Source: an uncultured Alphaproteobacteria bacterium
GTDB taxonomy: Bacteria > Pseudomonadota > Alphaproteobacteria > Micavibrionales > CSBR16-224
Assembly: GCA_950054485.1 (NCBI GenBank)
Contig: CATLPD010000001.1
Span: forward strand, 124,001-188,000
Reading direction: 5' to 3'
DNA length: 64,000 nucleotides
Shown here one piece after another: positions 55,364-64,000 of this stretch (its first letter is position 1; the number at the start of each line of letters is the position of its first letter). Below the pieces are notes generated by a model. It was not told the origin of the DNA and did no database searches. It saw nothing but the letters and a program-made list of their open reading frames with translations. A program made the position numbers and the translations under genes.

Positions 55364-55993
55364 ATGTCCGAATTTTTTCTAAATCCTTTTATGCCTCAGG
55401 AACCCTATATAATCTGGATCTTTCTGGTGGCGGCTGCCTATCTGATCGGGTCAATCCCCTTTGGCATTTTTGTGGCCAAGGCTTTTAAAGGTGGGGACCT
55501 GCGCACGCAAGGTTCGGGAAATATCGGCGCGACCAACATGCTGCGTGTTGTCGGGAAAAAAGCAGCCTTCATTACCCTGATCCTTGACGGGTTAAAGGGC
55601 GCAGTGCCCGTTTTAATGGCACAAGCCATGATGCCGGAATCAGCCGCCTTTTGCGGGTTGATCGCGGCCTGCGCGCATATGTTTCCCGTCTGGCTGGGCT
55701 TTAAAGGCGGGAAAGGCGTTGCATCCTTTCTGGGTGTAATGCTGGCCTTATCACCTGTTGCCGGAATCATCACGGCCCTGGCTTGGCTGGTTTTTGCCTT
55801 TGCCTTCCGTTATTCGTCACTGTCGGCCTTGGCGGCGACCGCCATTGCGCCCTTTATCTATTATTTTGTGACAGGCCTGAATTTTGTTCCTGTTCTGGTG
55901 CTGACAGCTTTTGTCTGGTGGCGTCACCGTGCGAACATCCGCCGCCTGATCGACCGTACCGAACCCAAAATCGGTGACAAATCCAAAAAATGA
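55364..55993 (+). CDS. plsY: Glycerol-3-phosphate acyltransferase PlsY
   Basis: PlsY transfers acyl groups from acyl phosphate to glycerol-3-phosphate, starting phospholipid synthesis. The 209-residue membrane protein has the three signature loops: SIPFGIFVAKAF with GGDLRTQGSGNIGATNMLRV, then HMFPVWLGFKGGKGVASFLG, and the LRVVGKKAAFITLILDGLKG region. About five to six helices are predicted. The stop overlaps the dprA start by 4 bases (ATGA), a pairing common in bacteria. Confidence 0.97.
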   Translation: MSEFFLNPFMPQEPYIIWIFLVAAAYLIGSIPFGIFVAKAFKGGDLRTQGSGNIGATNMLRVVGKKAAFITLILDGLKGAVPVLMAQAMMPESAAFCGLIAACAHMFPVWLGFKGGKGVASFLGVMLALSPVAGIITALAWLVFAFAFRYSSLSALAATAIAPFIYYFVTGLNFVPVLVLTAFVWWRHRANIRRLIDRTEPKIGDKSKK

Positions 55994-57114
55994 GCGCATC
56001 CGAACAACAGCAGCTGGACTGGTTACGCCTGATCAGATCAGAGGGTATCGGCCCTGCCACTTTCAAACGTTTGATGGAATTTTATGGCGATGCAGGCCGC
56101 GCGTTAAAGGCCCTGCCCGATATGGCGAAACGCGGCGGGCGTAAAAAACCGATTACGGCCTATGCCGAAAAAGATGCCGCCGATGAAATCAAAGCCCTGA
56201 AAAAAATGGGCGGGGAAATTTTACTGCAATGCGATCCGCGCTATCCAAAACATTTGACATCCTGCGATGATGCACCGCCTGTCTTATCCGTTTTGGGGGA
56301 TATCAGCCTGCTTTCAAAACAGGGGCTTGGCATTGTTGGGGCGCGCAATGCCTCAATTGCAGGTAAAAAAATCGCCGCACGTTTTGCGGATGATATCGGG
56401 GCCGAAGGCTATCCGATTATTTCGGGACTTGCACGCGGGATTGATACGGCAGCGCATAAGGCATCATTGCCACACGGCACCGTTGCCGTTGTCGCGGGGG
56501 GCATTGATGTTGTCTATCCCGAAGAAAACAAAGACCTTTATGATGAAATTATAAAATACGGCGCGATCGTCGCCGAAAGCCCATTGGGCACCCCGCCCGA
56601 CCGCCGCCATTTCCCGAAACGCAACCGTATTATCGCGGGGTTATCGCACGGCGTCATGGTGGTTGAAGCCGCAAAAAAATCAGGCAGCCTGATTACGGCG
56701 AATATGGCGCTTGATTATGGGCGCGATGTTTATGCAGTCCCCGGATCACCGCTGGACCCGCGCGCCGCAGGCACAAACAGTTTGATCAAACAACAAGCCG
56801 CCCAACTGGTGACATCCCCGCAGGATATTTTGCAGGACCTGTCGCGCCTGAGCCCCCTGATGGAAACCGATGATGATCAGGGATTAAAAGGCACGCCCCT
56901 TGCCATGGCAGATGCCGCCGCCCATTATCAAGATAAGCATGATGCCTGCCGCGCAGATATCATGGATTCATTATCCCCAACGCCAGTCCATGTGGATGAG
57001 TTGATCCGCGAAACAGGCCACCCGCCCGCGCTGATTTTAGCGATTTTGCTGGAGCTGGAATTGGGCGAACAGATCACCCGCCACCCCGGCAATAAAGTCA
57101 GTTTAAATTTATAA
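55990..57114 (+). CDS. dprA: DNA-processing protein DprA
   Basis: DprA loads RecA on incoming single-stranded DNA during transformation. The 374-residue protein has an N-terminal SAM-like helical domain (about 1-75), the Rossmann core with IVGARNASIAGKK, ISGLARGIDTAAHKASL, GGIDVVYPEEN, FPKRNRIIAGLSHGVMVVEA, and YAVPGSPLDPRAAGTN, then a C-terminal winged helix (about 315-374). Its presence next to the type IVb-like pilus locus elsewhere in the window hints at natural uptake, but many non-competent bacteria keep dprA. It is translationally coupled to plsY. Confidence 0.97.
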   Translation: MSASEQQQLDWLRLIRSEGIGPATFKRLMEFYGDAGRALKALPDMAKRGGRKKPITAYAEKDAADEIKALKKMGGEILLQCDPRYPKHLTSCDDAPPVLSVLGDISLLSKQGLGIVGARNASIAGKKIAARFADDIGAEGYPIISGLARGIDTAAHKASLPHGTVAVVAGGIDVVYPEENKDLYDEIIKYGAIVAESPLGTPPDRRHFPKRNRIIAGLSHGVMVVEAAKKSGSLITANMALDYGRDVYAVPGSPLDPRAAGTNSLIKQQAAQLVTSPQDILQDLSRLSPLMETDDDQGLKGTPLAMADAAAHYQDKHDACRADIMDSLSPTPVHVDELIRETGHPPALILAILLELELGEQITRHPGNKVSLNL

Positions 57115-57118
57115 CCAT

Positions 57119-57148
57119 TTGACGACAGAATCCTTTTGTGCATAACAT
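57119..57148 (+). promoter_or_regulatory. Promoter of topA
   Basis: TTGACG and TAACAT are 18 bases apart, followed by an AAAGGA ribosome site before the ATG at 57179. Confidence 0.45.
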
Positions 57149-57178
57149 TAAATAAATTTAGCTAAAGGACACATATAT

Positions 57179-59836
57179 ATGTCAGCCGATAATCTTGTCA
57201 TCGTGGAATCGCCGGCCAAGGCCAAAACCATCAATAAATATCTGGGCCCTGATTATAAGGTCATTGCCAGTTTCGGGCATATCCGCGATTTACCACCCAA
57301 GGACGGATCGGTTCGCCCCGATGAAGGGTTCGCGATGGACTGGCAAATGGGCGAGCGCGCAAAAAAGCCGGTCAAAGAAATCCTTGATTTGGCGAAAGCA
57401 TCGAAAACCGTGTACCTCGCGACTGACCCGGATCGCGAGGGAGAAGCCATTTCTTGGCACATCCGCGAAGTTTTAAAAGATAAAAAAGTTGCCGATAAGG
57501 TCAATCTGAAACGCGTCACGTTTAACGAGATCACCAAAGGCGCCGTACAGGATGCTTTTGCCAATGCCCGTGATTTGGACACGCATTTGATCGAGGCTTA
57601 TTTGGCGCGCCGCGCACTTGATTATCTGGTGGGGTTCAACCTGTCACCTGTTTTGTGGCGCAAATTACCCGGTGCAAAATCGGCAGGTCGCGTTCAGTCT
57701 GTCGCCCTTCGCATCATCTGCGAGCGGGAAATGGAAATCGAAACTTTCAAGACCGATGAATATTGGTCGATCGAAGCCTTGCTGCAAACCCAAGAAAAGA
57801 AAAGTTTTACCGCGCGCCTTCAGGCTGTTGACGGTGATCGTCTGGACAAGCTGGATATCAAAACCGAGGCTGAAGCGAAAAAACTGGTCGATCGTATTCA
57901 GGCACAGAAATTAAAAGTCGAAAATATCGAACGCAAACAGGTCCGCCGCAACCCGTCTCCGCCGTTCATTACATCAACTTTGCAGCAGGAGGCTTCACGC
58001 AAGCTGGGCTTTTCCGCCACGCAAACGATGCGCACCGCGCAGAAACTGTATGAAGGTATCGATATCGGCGGCGAGACCGTCGGTCTGATTACCTATATGC
58101 GTACCGATGGTGTGACCCTTTCACAGGATGCGATCAGCCAGACCCGCAAATATATCGGCCGCAAATTCGGCGAAAAATTTGTGCCGGAATCCCCGCGCAT
58201 TTATAAATCAAAAGCCAAAAATGCGCAGGAAGCGCACGAGGCGATCCGCCCGACAGACGTCACACGCAGCCCCGAGGCGATGGCAAAATACCTCGATGAA
58301 GGTCAGGCAAAACTCTATGACCTGATCTGGAAACGTACCGTTGCCTGCCAGATGGAAAGTGCCATCCTGGATCAGGTATCTGTTGATATTCAGGGCGATA
58401 AAAAAGATTTTAATTTGCGTGCGACGGGATCAATCGTTGTCTTTGATGGTTTTTACGGCGTTTACAAAGAAAGCTTTGACGATGAAAATGATGTACAAAG
58501 CGAAAATGACGACGATCGTCGCCTGCCAAAGCTGAATGTGAACGATAATTTACAGCAAGATGAAATAACGCCAAACCAGCATTTCACCCAGCCACCACCA
58601 CGTTATACCGAGGCGTCACTGGTGAAAACAATGGAAGAAATGGGCATCGGCCGCCCGTCGACCTATGCATCGATTTTGCAGGTTTTACAGGACCGCAATT
58701 ATGTTGTGCTGGATAAGAAACGTTTTATCCCCGAAAGCCGCGGCCGTCTGGTTGTCGCCTTCTTGAAAAACTTTTTCAGTAATATTGTTGAATATGATTT
58801 TACCGCCAATCTTGAAAACCAGCTTGATGAAATCTCGGCTGGGGATGCTGATTACAAAGCTGTCCTTGGTGATTTCTGGACCGCCTTTCACAAAGCTGTC
58901 GAAGATACGCAGGAACTGCGCATCACAAATGTGATTGATGCGTTGGATGAAGATCTGGAGGAGCATTTGTTCCCGAAAGATCCAGAAGGCAAAAAAGACC
59001 CGCGTAAATGCCCAACCTGTGATGATGGTCGCCTGTCATTGAAGATCGGAAAATTCGGTGCCTTTGTCGGCTGTTCGAACTATCCCGATTGTAAATTCAC
59101 ACGCCCCTTTATGGCGCTTGACGGACAGGAAGCACCCGAAGATTCGGGCCCGAAAGAATTGGGCAACCACCCTGAAACAGGGCGTGCCGTTAGCCTGAAA
59201 CGCGGCCCATACGGTTTATATGTTGAAATGGAGGCCGAAGAAGCGCCACCACCCGAAATCGGTAAAAACGGTAAACCGAAAAAGCCGAAAAAACCAAAAC
59301 CGAAACGTACAACCATCCCACAGGGCATGGACCCCGATACGGTTGATTTGGCCAAGGCGGTCGAATTGTTGGGCCTGCCGCGCGAAGTTGGTACACACCC
59401 TGAAACCGGCGAGATGATCAAGGCGGGTATTGGGCGTTACGGACCCTATCTGGTGCATAACGGGAAATTCAAATCGATACCGAAAGATGATCCGGATGGC
59501 GTATTGACAATCGGTCTAAACCGCGCAGTTGATCTGATTGCACAATCAGGCCGCGCCGGATTTGGCGAGCTGAAAAAACTGGGTGAACATCCCGAAGACA
59601 AAAACCCTGTGACCATCAACCGCGGTCGATACGGCCCCTACGTCAAACATAACAAGACGAATGCCACAATTCCGAAAGGCTTGGACCTGGAAGCGATCAC
59701 CCTGGAGCAAGCCGTCGAATGGATAGCGGAAAAAGCAGCCAAGGGCCCTGCCCCCAAGAAAAAAGCGGCGAAAAAGAAGGCACCGGCAAAAAAGAAAGCC
59801 CCTGCCAAGAAGAAAAAATCTACCACAAAGAAATAA
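57179..59836 (+). CDS. topA: DNA topoisomerase I TopA
   Basis: This type IA topoisomerase relaxes negative supercoils. The 885-residue protein has the TOPRIM start VIVESPAKAKTINKYLG, ATDPDREGEAISWH, the active Tyr in LITYMRTDGVTLS near residue 306, and RPSTYASILQVLQDRNYV. A four-Cys zinc ribbon follows (CPTC...GCSNYPDC) near 610-635. Several further C-terminal repeats have the RYGPYLVHNGKFKSIPK pattern, as in alphaproteobacterial TopA. The last 25 residues are a Lys/Ala tail that may bind DNA. A strong terminator follows. Confidence 0.97.
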   Translation: MSADNLVIVESPAKAKTINKYLGPDYKVIASFGHIRDLPPKDGSVRPDEGFAMDWQMGERAKKPVKEILDLAKASKTVYLATDPDREGEAISWHIREVLKDKKVADKVNLKRVTFNEITKGAVQDAFANARDLDTHLIEAYLARRALDYLVGFNLSPVLWRKLPGAKSAGRVQSVALRIICEREMEIETFKTDEYWSIEALLQTQEKKSFTARLQAVDGDRLDKLDIKTEAEAKKLVDRIQAQKLKVENIERKQVRRNPSPPFITSTLQQEASRKLGFSATQTMRTAQKLYEGIDIGGETVGLITYMRTDGVTLSQDAISQTRKYIGRKFGEKFVPESPRIYKSKAKNAQEAHEAIRPTDVTRSPEAMAKYLDEGQAKLYDLIWKRTVACQMESAILDQVSVDIQGDKKDFNLRATGSIVVFDGFYGVYKESFDDENDVQSENDDDRRLPKLNVNDNLQQDEITPNQHFTQPPPRYTEASLVKTMEEMGIGRPSTYASILQVLQDRNYVVLDKKRFIPESRGRLVVAFLKNFFSNIVEYDFTANLENQLDEISAGDADYKAVLGDFWTAFHKAVEDTQELRITNVIDALDEDLEEHLFPKDPEGKKDPRKCPTCDDGRLSLKIGKFGAFVGCSNYPDCKFTRPFMALDGQEAPEDSGPKELGNHPETGRAVSLKRGPYGLYVEMEAEEAPPPEIGKNGKPKKPKKPKPKRTTIPQGMDPDTVDLAKAVELLGLPREVGTHPETGEMIKAGIGRYGPYLVHNGKFKSIPKDDPDGVLTIGLNRAVDLIAQSGRAGFGELKKLGEHPEDKNPVTINRGRYGPYVKHNKTNATIPKGLDLEAITLEQAVEWIAEKAAKGPAPKKKAAKKKAPAKKKAPAKKKKSTTKK

Positions 59837-59855
59837 GTTTTAAATAAAGTTATAA

Positions 59856-59885
59856 AAGCCCCTGAGATGTTCAGGGGCTTTTTTT
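59856..59885 (+). terminator. Rho-independent terminator of topA
   Basis: A 10-bp GC-rich stem (AAGCCCCTGA / TCAGGGGCTT) with a 5-base loop runs into seven T. It begins 20 bases after the topA stop and is the only strong terminator seen in the window. Confidence 0.9.
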
Positions 59886-59890
59886 ATGCG

Positions 59891-59907
59891 CAGGTTTCAA
59901 AAACCTG
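59891..59907. promoter_or_regulatory. Inverted repeat in the rnr promoter region
   Basis: CAGGTTT-CAA-AAACCTG is a perfect 7-bp repeat, directly followed by a likely -10 (TATACT at 59909). No good -35 is present, so the repeat may be an activator or repressor site, or a second hairpin. Confidence 0.35.
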
Positions 59908-59958
59908 TTATACTCGCATTAATATGAACCCACCCGCCCTTTTTACGTTAGCAGATAT

Positions 59959-62289
59959 ATGAGCAATAACCTTCCACCACATGACGATATCGTCGAATTT
60001 ATTCTGGCCAATAATGCGCCTGTCACACGCCGCGAAATTGCGCGCGCCTTTAACATCAAAGGGCAGGAGGACCGCATCTGGTTAAAACAGGCCCTAAAAG
60101 AAATTGAAAAAAAGGGTCTGATCGAAAAGAATACCGGCAAATCTTACAAAGCGCCCGAGGGACTGCCCGGTGCCGGTGTTATCGAAGTCATTGAAATCAG
60201 CGATGATGGCGAGGTCATTGCCAAGCCGACCGAATGGGCCGGTAAAGGCCGCCCGCCCCGTATCTATGTTCTGACATCCAAAAAGAAACAACTGGGCGTC
60301 GGCGAACGCGCGCTTGTACGTTTGAAACGTATCAATAAAAAAGATTACGAGGGGCGTATCATCCATGTCCTGAATACGCAGGAAAGTAAAATCACAGGAA
60401 CCTTCGGACTTGGCAATGACGGCAGTGGTATTATTTATCCTGCCGATAAATCGGCGCGTTACGAATTATATGTTGCGCCAGATGACCGCAACAATGCCAA
60501 AGACGGCGATCTGGTGACGGCCGAAATCATGAGCGCGAATGCGCTGAATAAAAACCGTAAACAGGCGCGCGTACTGGAAGTTTTGGGCCGCGAAGATGAC
60601 CCCAAAATGATTAGCCTGATCGCAATTCTGGATCATGAAATTCCAAATGAATTCCCGAAAGAAGTTTCAGCCCAGGCCGATAAATTCGGCGTTCCCGATT
60701 TGGGGAACCGTCAGGATATGCGCACCATTCCGTTGGTCACAATTGACGGGGCGGACGCGCGCGATTTTGACGATGCCGTATTTGCAGAGCCCGATTCCGA
60801 CCCGAAAAATGAAGGCGGATTTCATATGGTCGTCGCGATTGCTGATGTCTCCTATTACGTGACACCGGGATCACCCCTTGATCATGAAGCTTACAAGCGC
60901 GGCAATTCAACCTATTTCCCTGACCGCGTTGTCCCGATGCTGCCCGAGGCCTTGTCAAATGACATCTGTTCATTGCGCCCGCACGAACCGCGCGCCTGTA
61001 TGGCGGCACACATGTGGATTGATGCCCAGGGTAATTTACTGCGCTTTAAATTTGTGCGCGGACTGATGCAATCACATGCGCGCCTGACCTACGAACAGGT
61101 ACAGGCTGCCGTTGATGATACGCCCGATCCCGATATCGCGCCGTTGATGTCGCATATTGAAAATCTTTATGATTGTTTCAAGGTCTTGCTGGGCGCACGC
61201 AAAAAACGCGGCGCGCTGGATCTGGATTTGCCCGAGCGCAAAGCCGTTATTGATTACGACACTGGAGAGATCAGTGCCATCGTACCGCGCGACCGCCTTG
61301 AAAGCCATATGCTGATCGAAGAATTCATGGTCCTGACAAACGTTGCGGCCGCGATGGCTTTGGAGGAGAAAAACGCACCGTGTGTCTATCGCGTCCATGA
61401 CAAACCTGACAGTTCAAAAATTGATGCCGCAGCCGATTTTCTGGCCAGTTTTGATATCCACCTTGATAAAGGTGCGGTCATGACGCCGAAGCGCATGAAC
61501 CATATTCTGGAGAAGGCCAAGGGAACGGATGAATCCGAACTGGTCAGCATGATGGTCCTGCGCAGTCAATCCCAAGCTGTATACAGCCCCGATAACCTCG
61601 GCCACTTTGGTTTGGCGCTGGAAAAATATGCGCATTTCACATCACCCATTCGGCGTTACGCCGACCTGCTGGTCCATAGATCAATGGTTAGCGCGTGGAA
61701 ATTGCCGGGCGGCGGCGGCCTGCAAGAGGATGATGCGCGCCTGCTGGGGCAGATGTCCGAACATATTTCAGATACCGAACGCCGTTCAATGCTGGCAGAG
61801 CGTGATGCGATGGACCGCTACACATCCCTGTTCCTGCAGGATCGTGTCGGTAATACATTTAACGGCCATATTGCAGGCCTGAATAACGCCGGCCTTTTTG
61901 TACGCCTTGATGAAACCGGGGCCGACGGTCTGGTGCCGATCCGCACCCTGCCGAATGACTATTACATTCATAACGAACAATATCATTGCCTGATTGGTCG
62001 CAATAGCGGGCGCGCTTTTAGATTGATGGCGCCCGTAACCGTCAAATTGATCGAGGCCGACCCGATACAAGGGTCAATGCTGTTTGAATTGCTGGAATAT
62101 CACGGATCGCCTCTGCCGCCAAAAGGCGCTGTTTTAAGTCAGGGCAGACGCGGTCGCGGCGGGCCGAAACGGCAAAAGCCAAAAAACATGAAACAAAATA
62201 ACGTCGGCAAGCGTAAGCCCCGTAAGAAAACAACCACGCCCAAGCATAAACGTAAGAACAAGGGTGGCGGCAAAGGAAAGAAAAAGTGA
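59959..62289 (+). CDS. rnr: Ribonuclease R
   Basis: RNase R degrades structured RNA 3' to 5'. The 776-residue protein has an N-terminal winged-helix-like domain (about 5-60), cold-shock domains (about 75-235), the RNB catalytic domain (about 260-600) with the metal-binding Asp cluster GADARDFDDAVF and DVSYYVTPGSPLD, and HFTSPIRRYADLLVHR at its end. An S1 domain (about 630-715) and a basic Lys/Arg-rich tail follow, as in most RNase R proteins. Its stop overlaps the GTG start of the LpxR-like gene by 4 bases. Confidence 0.96.
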   Translation: MSNNLPPHDDIVEFILANNAPVTRREIARAFNIKGQEDRIWLKQALKEIEKKGLIEKNTGKSYKAPEGLPGAGVIEVIEISDDGEVIAKPTEWAGKGRPPRIYVLTSKKKQLGVGERALVRLKRINKKDYEGRIIHVLNTQESKITGTFGLGNDGSGIIYPADKSARYELYVAPDDRNNAKDGDLVTAEIMSANALNKNRKQARVLEVLGREDDPKMISLIAILDHEIPNEFPKEVSAQADKFGVPDLGNRQDMRTIPLVTIDGADARDFDDAVFAEPDSDPKNEGGFHMVVAIADVSYYVTPGSPLDHEAYKRGNSTYFPDRVVPMLPEALSNDICSLRPHEPRACMAAHMWIDAQGNLLRFKFVRGLMQSHARLTYEQVQAAVDDTPDPDIAPLMSHIENLYDCFKVLLGARKKRGALDLDLPERKAVIDYDTGEISAIVPRDRLESHMLIEEFMVLTNVAAAMALEEKNAPCVYRVHDKPDSSKIDAAADFLASFDIHLDKGAVMTPKRMNHILEKAKGTDESELVSMMVLRSQSQAVYSPDNLGHFGLALEKYAHFTSPIRRYADLLVHRSMVSAWKLPGGGGLQEDDARLLGQMSEHISDTERRSMLAERDAMDRYTSLFLQDRVGNTFNGHIAGLNNAGLFVRLDETGADGLVPIRTLPNDYYIHNEQYHCLIGRNSGRAFRLMAPVTVKLIEADPIQGSMLFELLEYHGSPLPPKGAVLSQGRRGRGGPKRQKPKNMKQNNVGKRKPRKKTTTPKHKRKNKGGGKGKKK

Positions 62290-63314
62290 TATACCGTTTT
62301 ACCCTTTTGGCCCTTTTGATGGTCGCTTTCACCCTGCCTGCTTATGCGCAAGACAGCGAAACGGGTGACGAACCCTATGCAAAAGATACGATTGTCAGCC
62401 TGACAATTGAAAACGATTCATTGGGTAATGGCCGTGACGGTAATTATACCAGCGGCGTGCGTTTCAGCTATTTGAATCTGAATGCCGAGCTGCCCGATAT
62501 TGCCTATACGATTGCAGATTCAATTCCGACGTTCGAGCTGAATGACAGCTCCAGCGTTTATTATTCATTTGGGCATAACATTTTTACGCCGAATGATATT
62601 ACCTTGCCGAACCCGCCTGTCACAGACCGTCCTTATGCAGGCTATGTCTATGGATCACTGGGGTTGGTGACCGTAACGGGTGATCATGTCGACGATGTCG
62701 AGGCGACCCTTGGCCTTGTGGGCCCGTGGGCATTGGGTGAGGAAATCCAAAGATTTGTGCACAAGGATATTTTTCCAAATGCACCCGACCCCGAAGGCTG
62801 GGATTATCAATTGGATAACGAGCCCGCTTTGATGGTCGGCTGGCAACGTCGATATCCTGAATATTTTGAAGAAGAGTTTTTTGGCCTGAACTTCAGGGCC
62901 GAGCCGAACTTCGGCGTCACCCTTGGTAACGTTTATACCTATGCCAGTACAGGAATTAACTTTCGCCTCAGCCCGGATACCGAGCGCTGGACAGATGCGC
63001 CGCCGCGTGTACGCCCTGCCATTCCGGGAACCGGCTACTTTGAAATCCCCGAAGACAAGCATTTCAGCTGGTATCTATTTGCAGGTCTGGATGGCCGCCT
63101 GATGGGCCGGAATATTTTTCTGGATGGAAATACATTTTCGAATTCGCGCAACGTTGATAAAAACTATCTGGTTGGCGATGCAAATGTCGGCATTGCCACA
63201 ACATTTGATCAAATGCGTGTCAGCTATACTTTGAATTACCGCACGCAAGAATTCCACGGTCAGCGCGAATCAAACGCCATATTCGGCGCTGTGAATGTCA
63301 GTTATAGATTCTAG
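62286..63314 (+). CDS. LpxR-like lipid A deacylase family outer-membrane protein (DUF2219)
   Basis: This 342-residue protein starts at a GTG (AAAGGA upstream) and has a signal peptide cut near AYAQ. The mature N-terminus has VSLTIENDSLGNGRDGNYTSGVRFSY, whose Glu-Asn-Asp matches the active-site region of LpxR, which removes 3'-linked acyl chains from lipid A. GHNIFTPNDIT and TDRPYAGYVYGSL are further signatures. It ends in NVSYRF, a terminal aromatic typical of outer-membrane beta barrels. It is translationally coupled to rnr. The catalytic activity is likely but is inferred from motifs. Confidence 0.88.
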   Translation: MIYRFTLLALLMVAFTLPAYAQDSETGDEPYAKDTIVSLTIENDSLGNGRDGNYTSGVRFSYLNLNAELPDIAYTIADSIPTFELNDSSSVYYSFGHNIFTPNDITLPNPPVTDRPYAGYVYGSLGLVTVTGDHVDDVEATLGLVGPWALGEEIQRFVHKDIFPNAPDPEGWDYQLDNEPALMVGWQRRYPEYFEEEFFGLNFRAEPNFGVTLGNVYTYASTGINFRLSPDTERWTDAPPRVRPAIPGTGYFEIPEDKHFSWYLFAGLDGRLMGRNIFLDGNTFSNSRNVDKNYLVGDANVGIATTFDQMRVSYTLNYRTQEFHGQRESNAIFGAVNVSYRF

Positions 63315-63336
63315 CAATTTAAAAAAGACTTATAAG

Positions 63337-64000
63337 TTACACGGCTGCAGGATCGTAAGCTTTAACGCGATTACGACCGGCTTGTTTCGCATCATACAAA
63401 GCCTCGTCCGCACGCGCGATCATTTTTTCAGGCGTATCGCCTTGGCCGAAGAATTCGGTTACCCCTACAGACAGTGTAATTTGGCCCAGGTTTTCGTTCG
63501 TTGTGCGGTTAATGACCTCTTTGCGCTCAACAACACGGCGCAGAGCGTTACCGACTGATACGCCACCCTGTACGTTGGTATCGGGCAGGATAATCGCAAA
63601 TTCTTCACCGCCATAGCGGGCAGCCAGATCGCGGCCTTTAATACCGTCTTTCAAGCTGCGGGCAACAAGGCGTAGAACCTGGTCACCAATCAGGTGACCG
63701 TATGTATCGTTGAATTTCTTAAAATGGTCAATATCCATCATTAACAAAACCAGCGTGCTTTTTTGCTCGGCCGCTTCGGCCATCGCCAATTCAAGATAAT
63801 TATCAAAAGCCTTGCGGTTTGACAAGCCTGTCAGGCTGTCTGTCATCGCTTCTTTACGCACAGTATCCAGGTTCTGGCGCAGCTCGGCCATTTGCTGGGT
63901 TGAATTACTCAACTGGCTTTCAAGCGACTTGTTATATTCAACAACTTTTTTGGTGCTTTGCACCATTTCAGATACAACCTCGCTAAGATCATCAAGGCTG
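63337..64000 (-). CDS. GGDEF diguanylate cyclase (5' part outside window)
   Basis: The frame enters from the right edge; the Met at 63966 is internal because the frame stays open to the edge and still reads as protein. A coiled coil (STKKVVEYNKSLESQLSNS) leads into a GGDEF domain with DSLTGLSNRKAFDNYL, LLMMDIDHFKKFNDTYGH and the canonical RYGGEEF motif. The c-di-GMP inhibition site is KGRD, where RxxD is usual, so feedback control may be weaker. The sensor part is not seen. It is convergent with the LpxR-like gene, 22 bases away. Confidence 0.92.
   Translation of the reverse strand, partial: SLDDLSEVVSEMVQSTKKVVEYNKSLESQLSNSTQQMAELRQNLDTVRKEAMTDSLTGLSNRKAFDNYLELAMAEAAEQKSTLVLLMMDIDHFKKFNDTYGHLIGDQVLRLVARSLKDGIKGRDLAARYGGEEFAIILPDTNVQGGVSVGNALRRVVERKEVINRTTNENLGQITLSVGVTEFFGQGDTPEKMIARADEALYDAKQAGRNRVKAYDPAAV

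Overview
The window looks like a piece of an alphaproteobacterial chromosome with roughly even base composition and very dense coding. No gap between genes exceeds 300 bases, and I saw no rRNA, tRNA, insertion sequence, integrase or CRISPR array. The alphaproteobacterial reading rests on a COQ9-family gene, the hemC-hemD-(mitofilin/HemX-like)-hemY order, an AsmA/DUF3971 giant protein, an AarF/ABC1 kinase of the type common in that class, and a LexA box of the direct-repeat form GTTC-N7-GTTC. The order or genus cannot be fixed from this alone.

Layout. 1-8232: a response-regulator fragment, ligA, an alpha/beta hydrolase, an operon of three paralogous small membrane proteins (family A), and a coupled PAS-GGDEF / ABC1-kinase pair. 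8280-13701: COQ9, a small HExxH protein, an S24-type regulator divergent from an unknown gene, a class III aminotransferase and a rhomboid protease. 13702-21445: hemY, a mitofilin-like protein carrying a helix-turn-helix, hemD, hemC and a DinG-like helicase, all on the minus strand. 21497-27350: three tandem paralogues of a second unknown membrane family (family B), nusB, Sua5/TsaC, anmK and a divergent tyrS. 27347-37747: two adjacent secreted HExxH proteins that are each internally duplicated, an AsmA-like lipid-transport candidate, a DUF4139 protein, uppP, a small membrane protein and asd. 37826-40201: a hybrid histidine kinase.

40203-51216 is a type IVb-like pilus locus. On the minus strand it runs response regulator, lipoprotein secretin, Ig-like/PilP-like protein, GspE-type ATPase, GspF-type membrane protein, two inner-membrane accessory proteins and three pilin-like proteins. 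A prepilin peptidase is divergent from it. The pilins lack the usual Glu5, and two carry calcium-binding-type Asp loops. 51213-64000 is housekeeping and repair: a CaiB-type CoA transferase, a fourth family B member, pyrB, a Y-family polymerase under a LexA box, plsY-dprA, topA, rnr, an LpxR-like outer-membrane protein and a diguanylate cyclase cut by the window end.

The most novel-looking material is (i) the HELTH protein pair at 27347-30078, each with a dead N-terminal copy of its own catalytic domain, (ii) membrane families A and B, which expand in tandem behind similar TTGACA/T-17-TAG-type promoters, and (iii) the atypical pilus. All family names come from reading motifs by eye; no database search was run.
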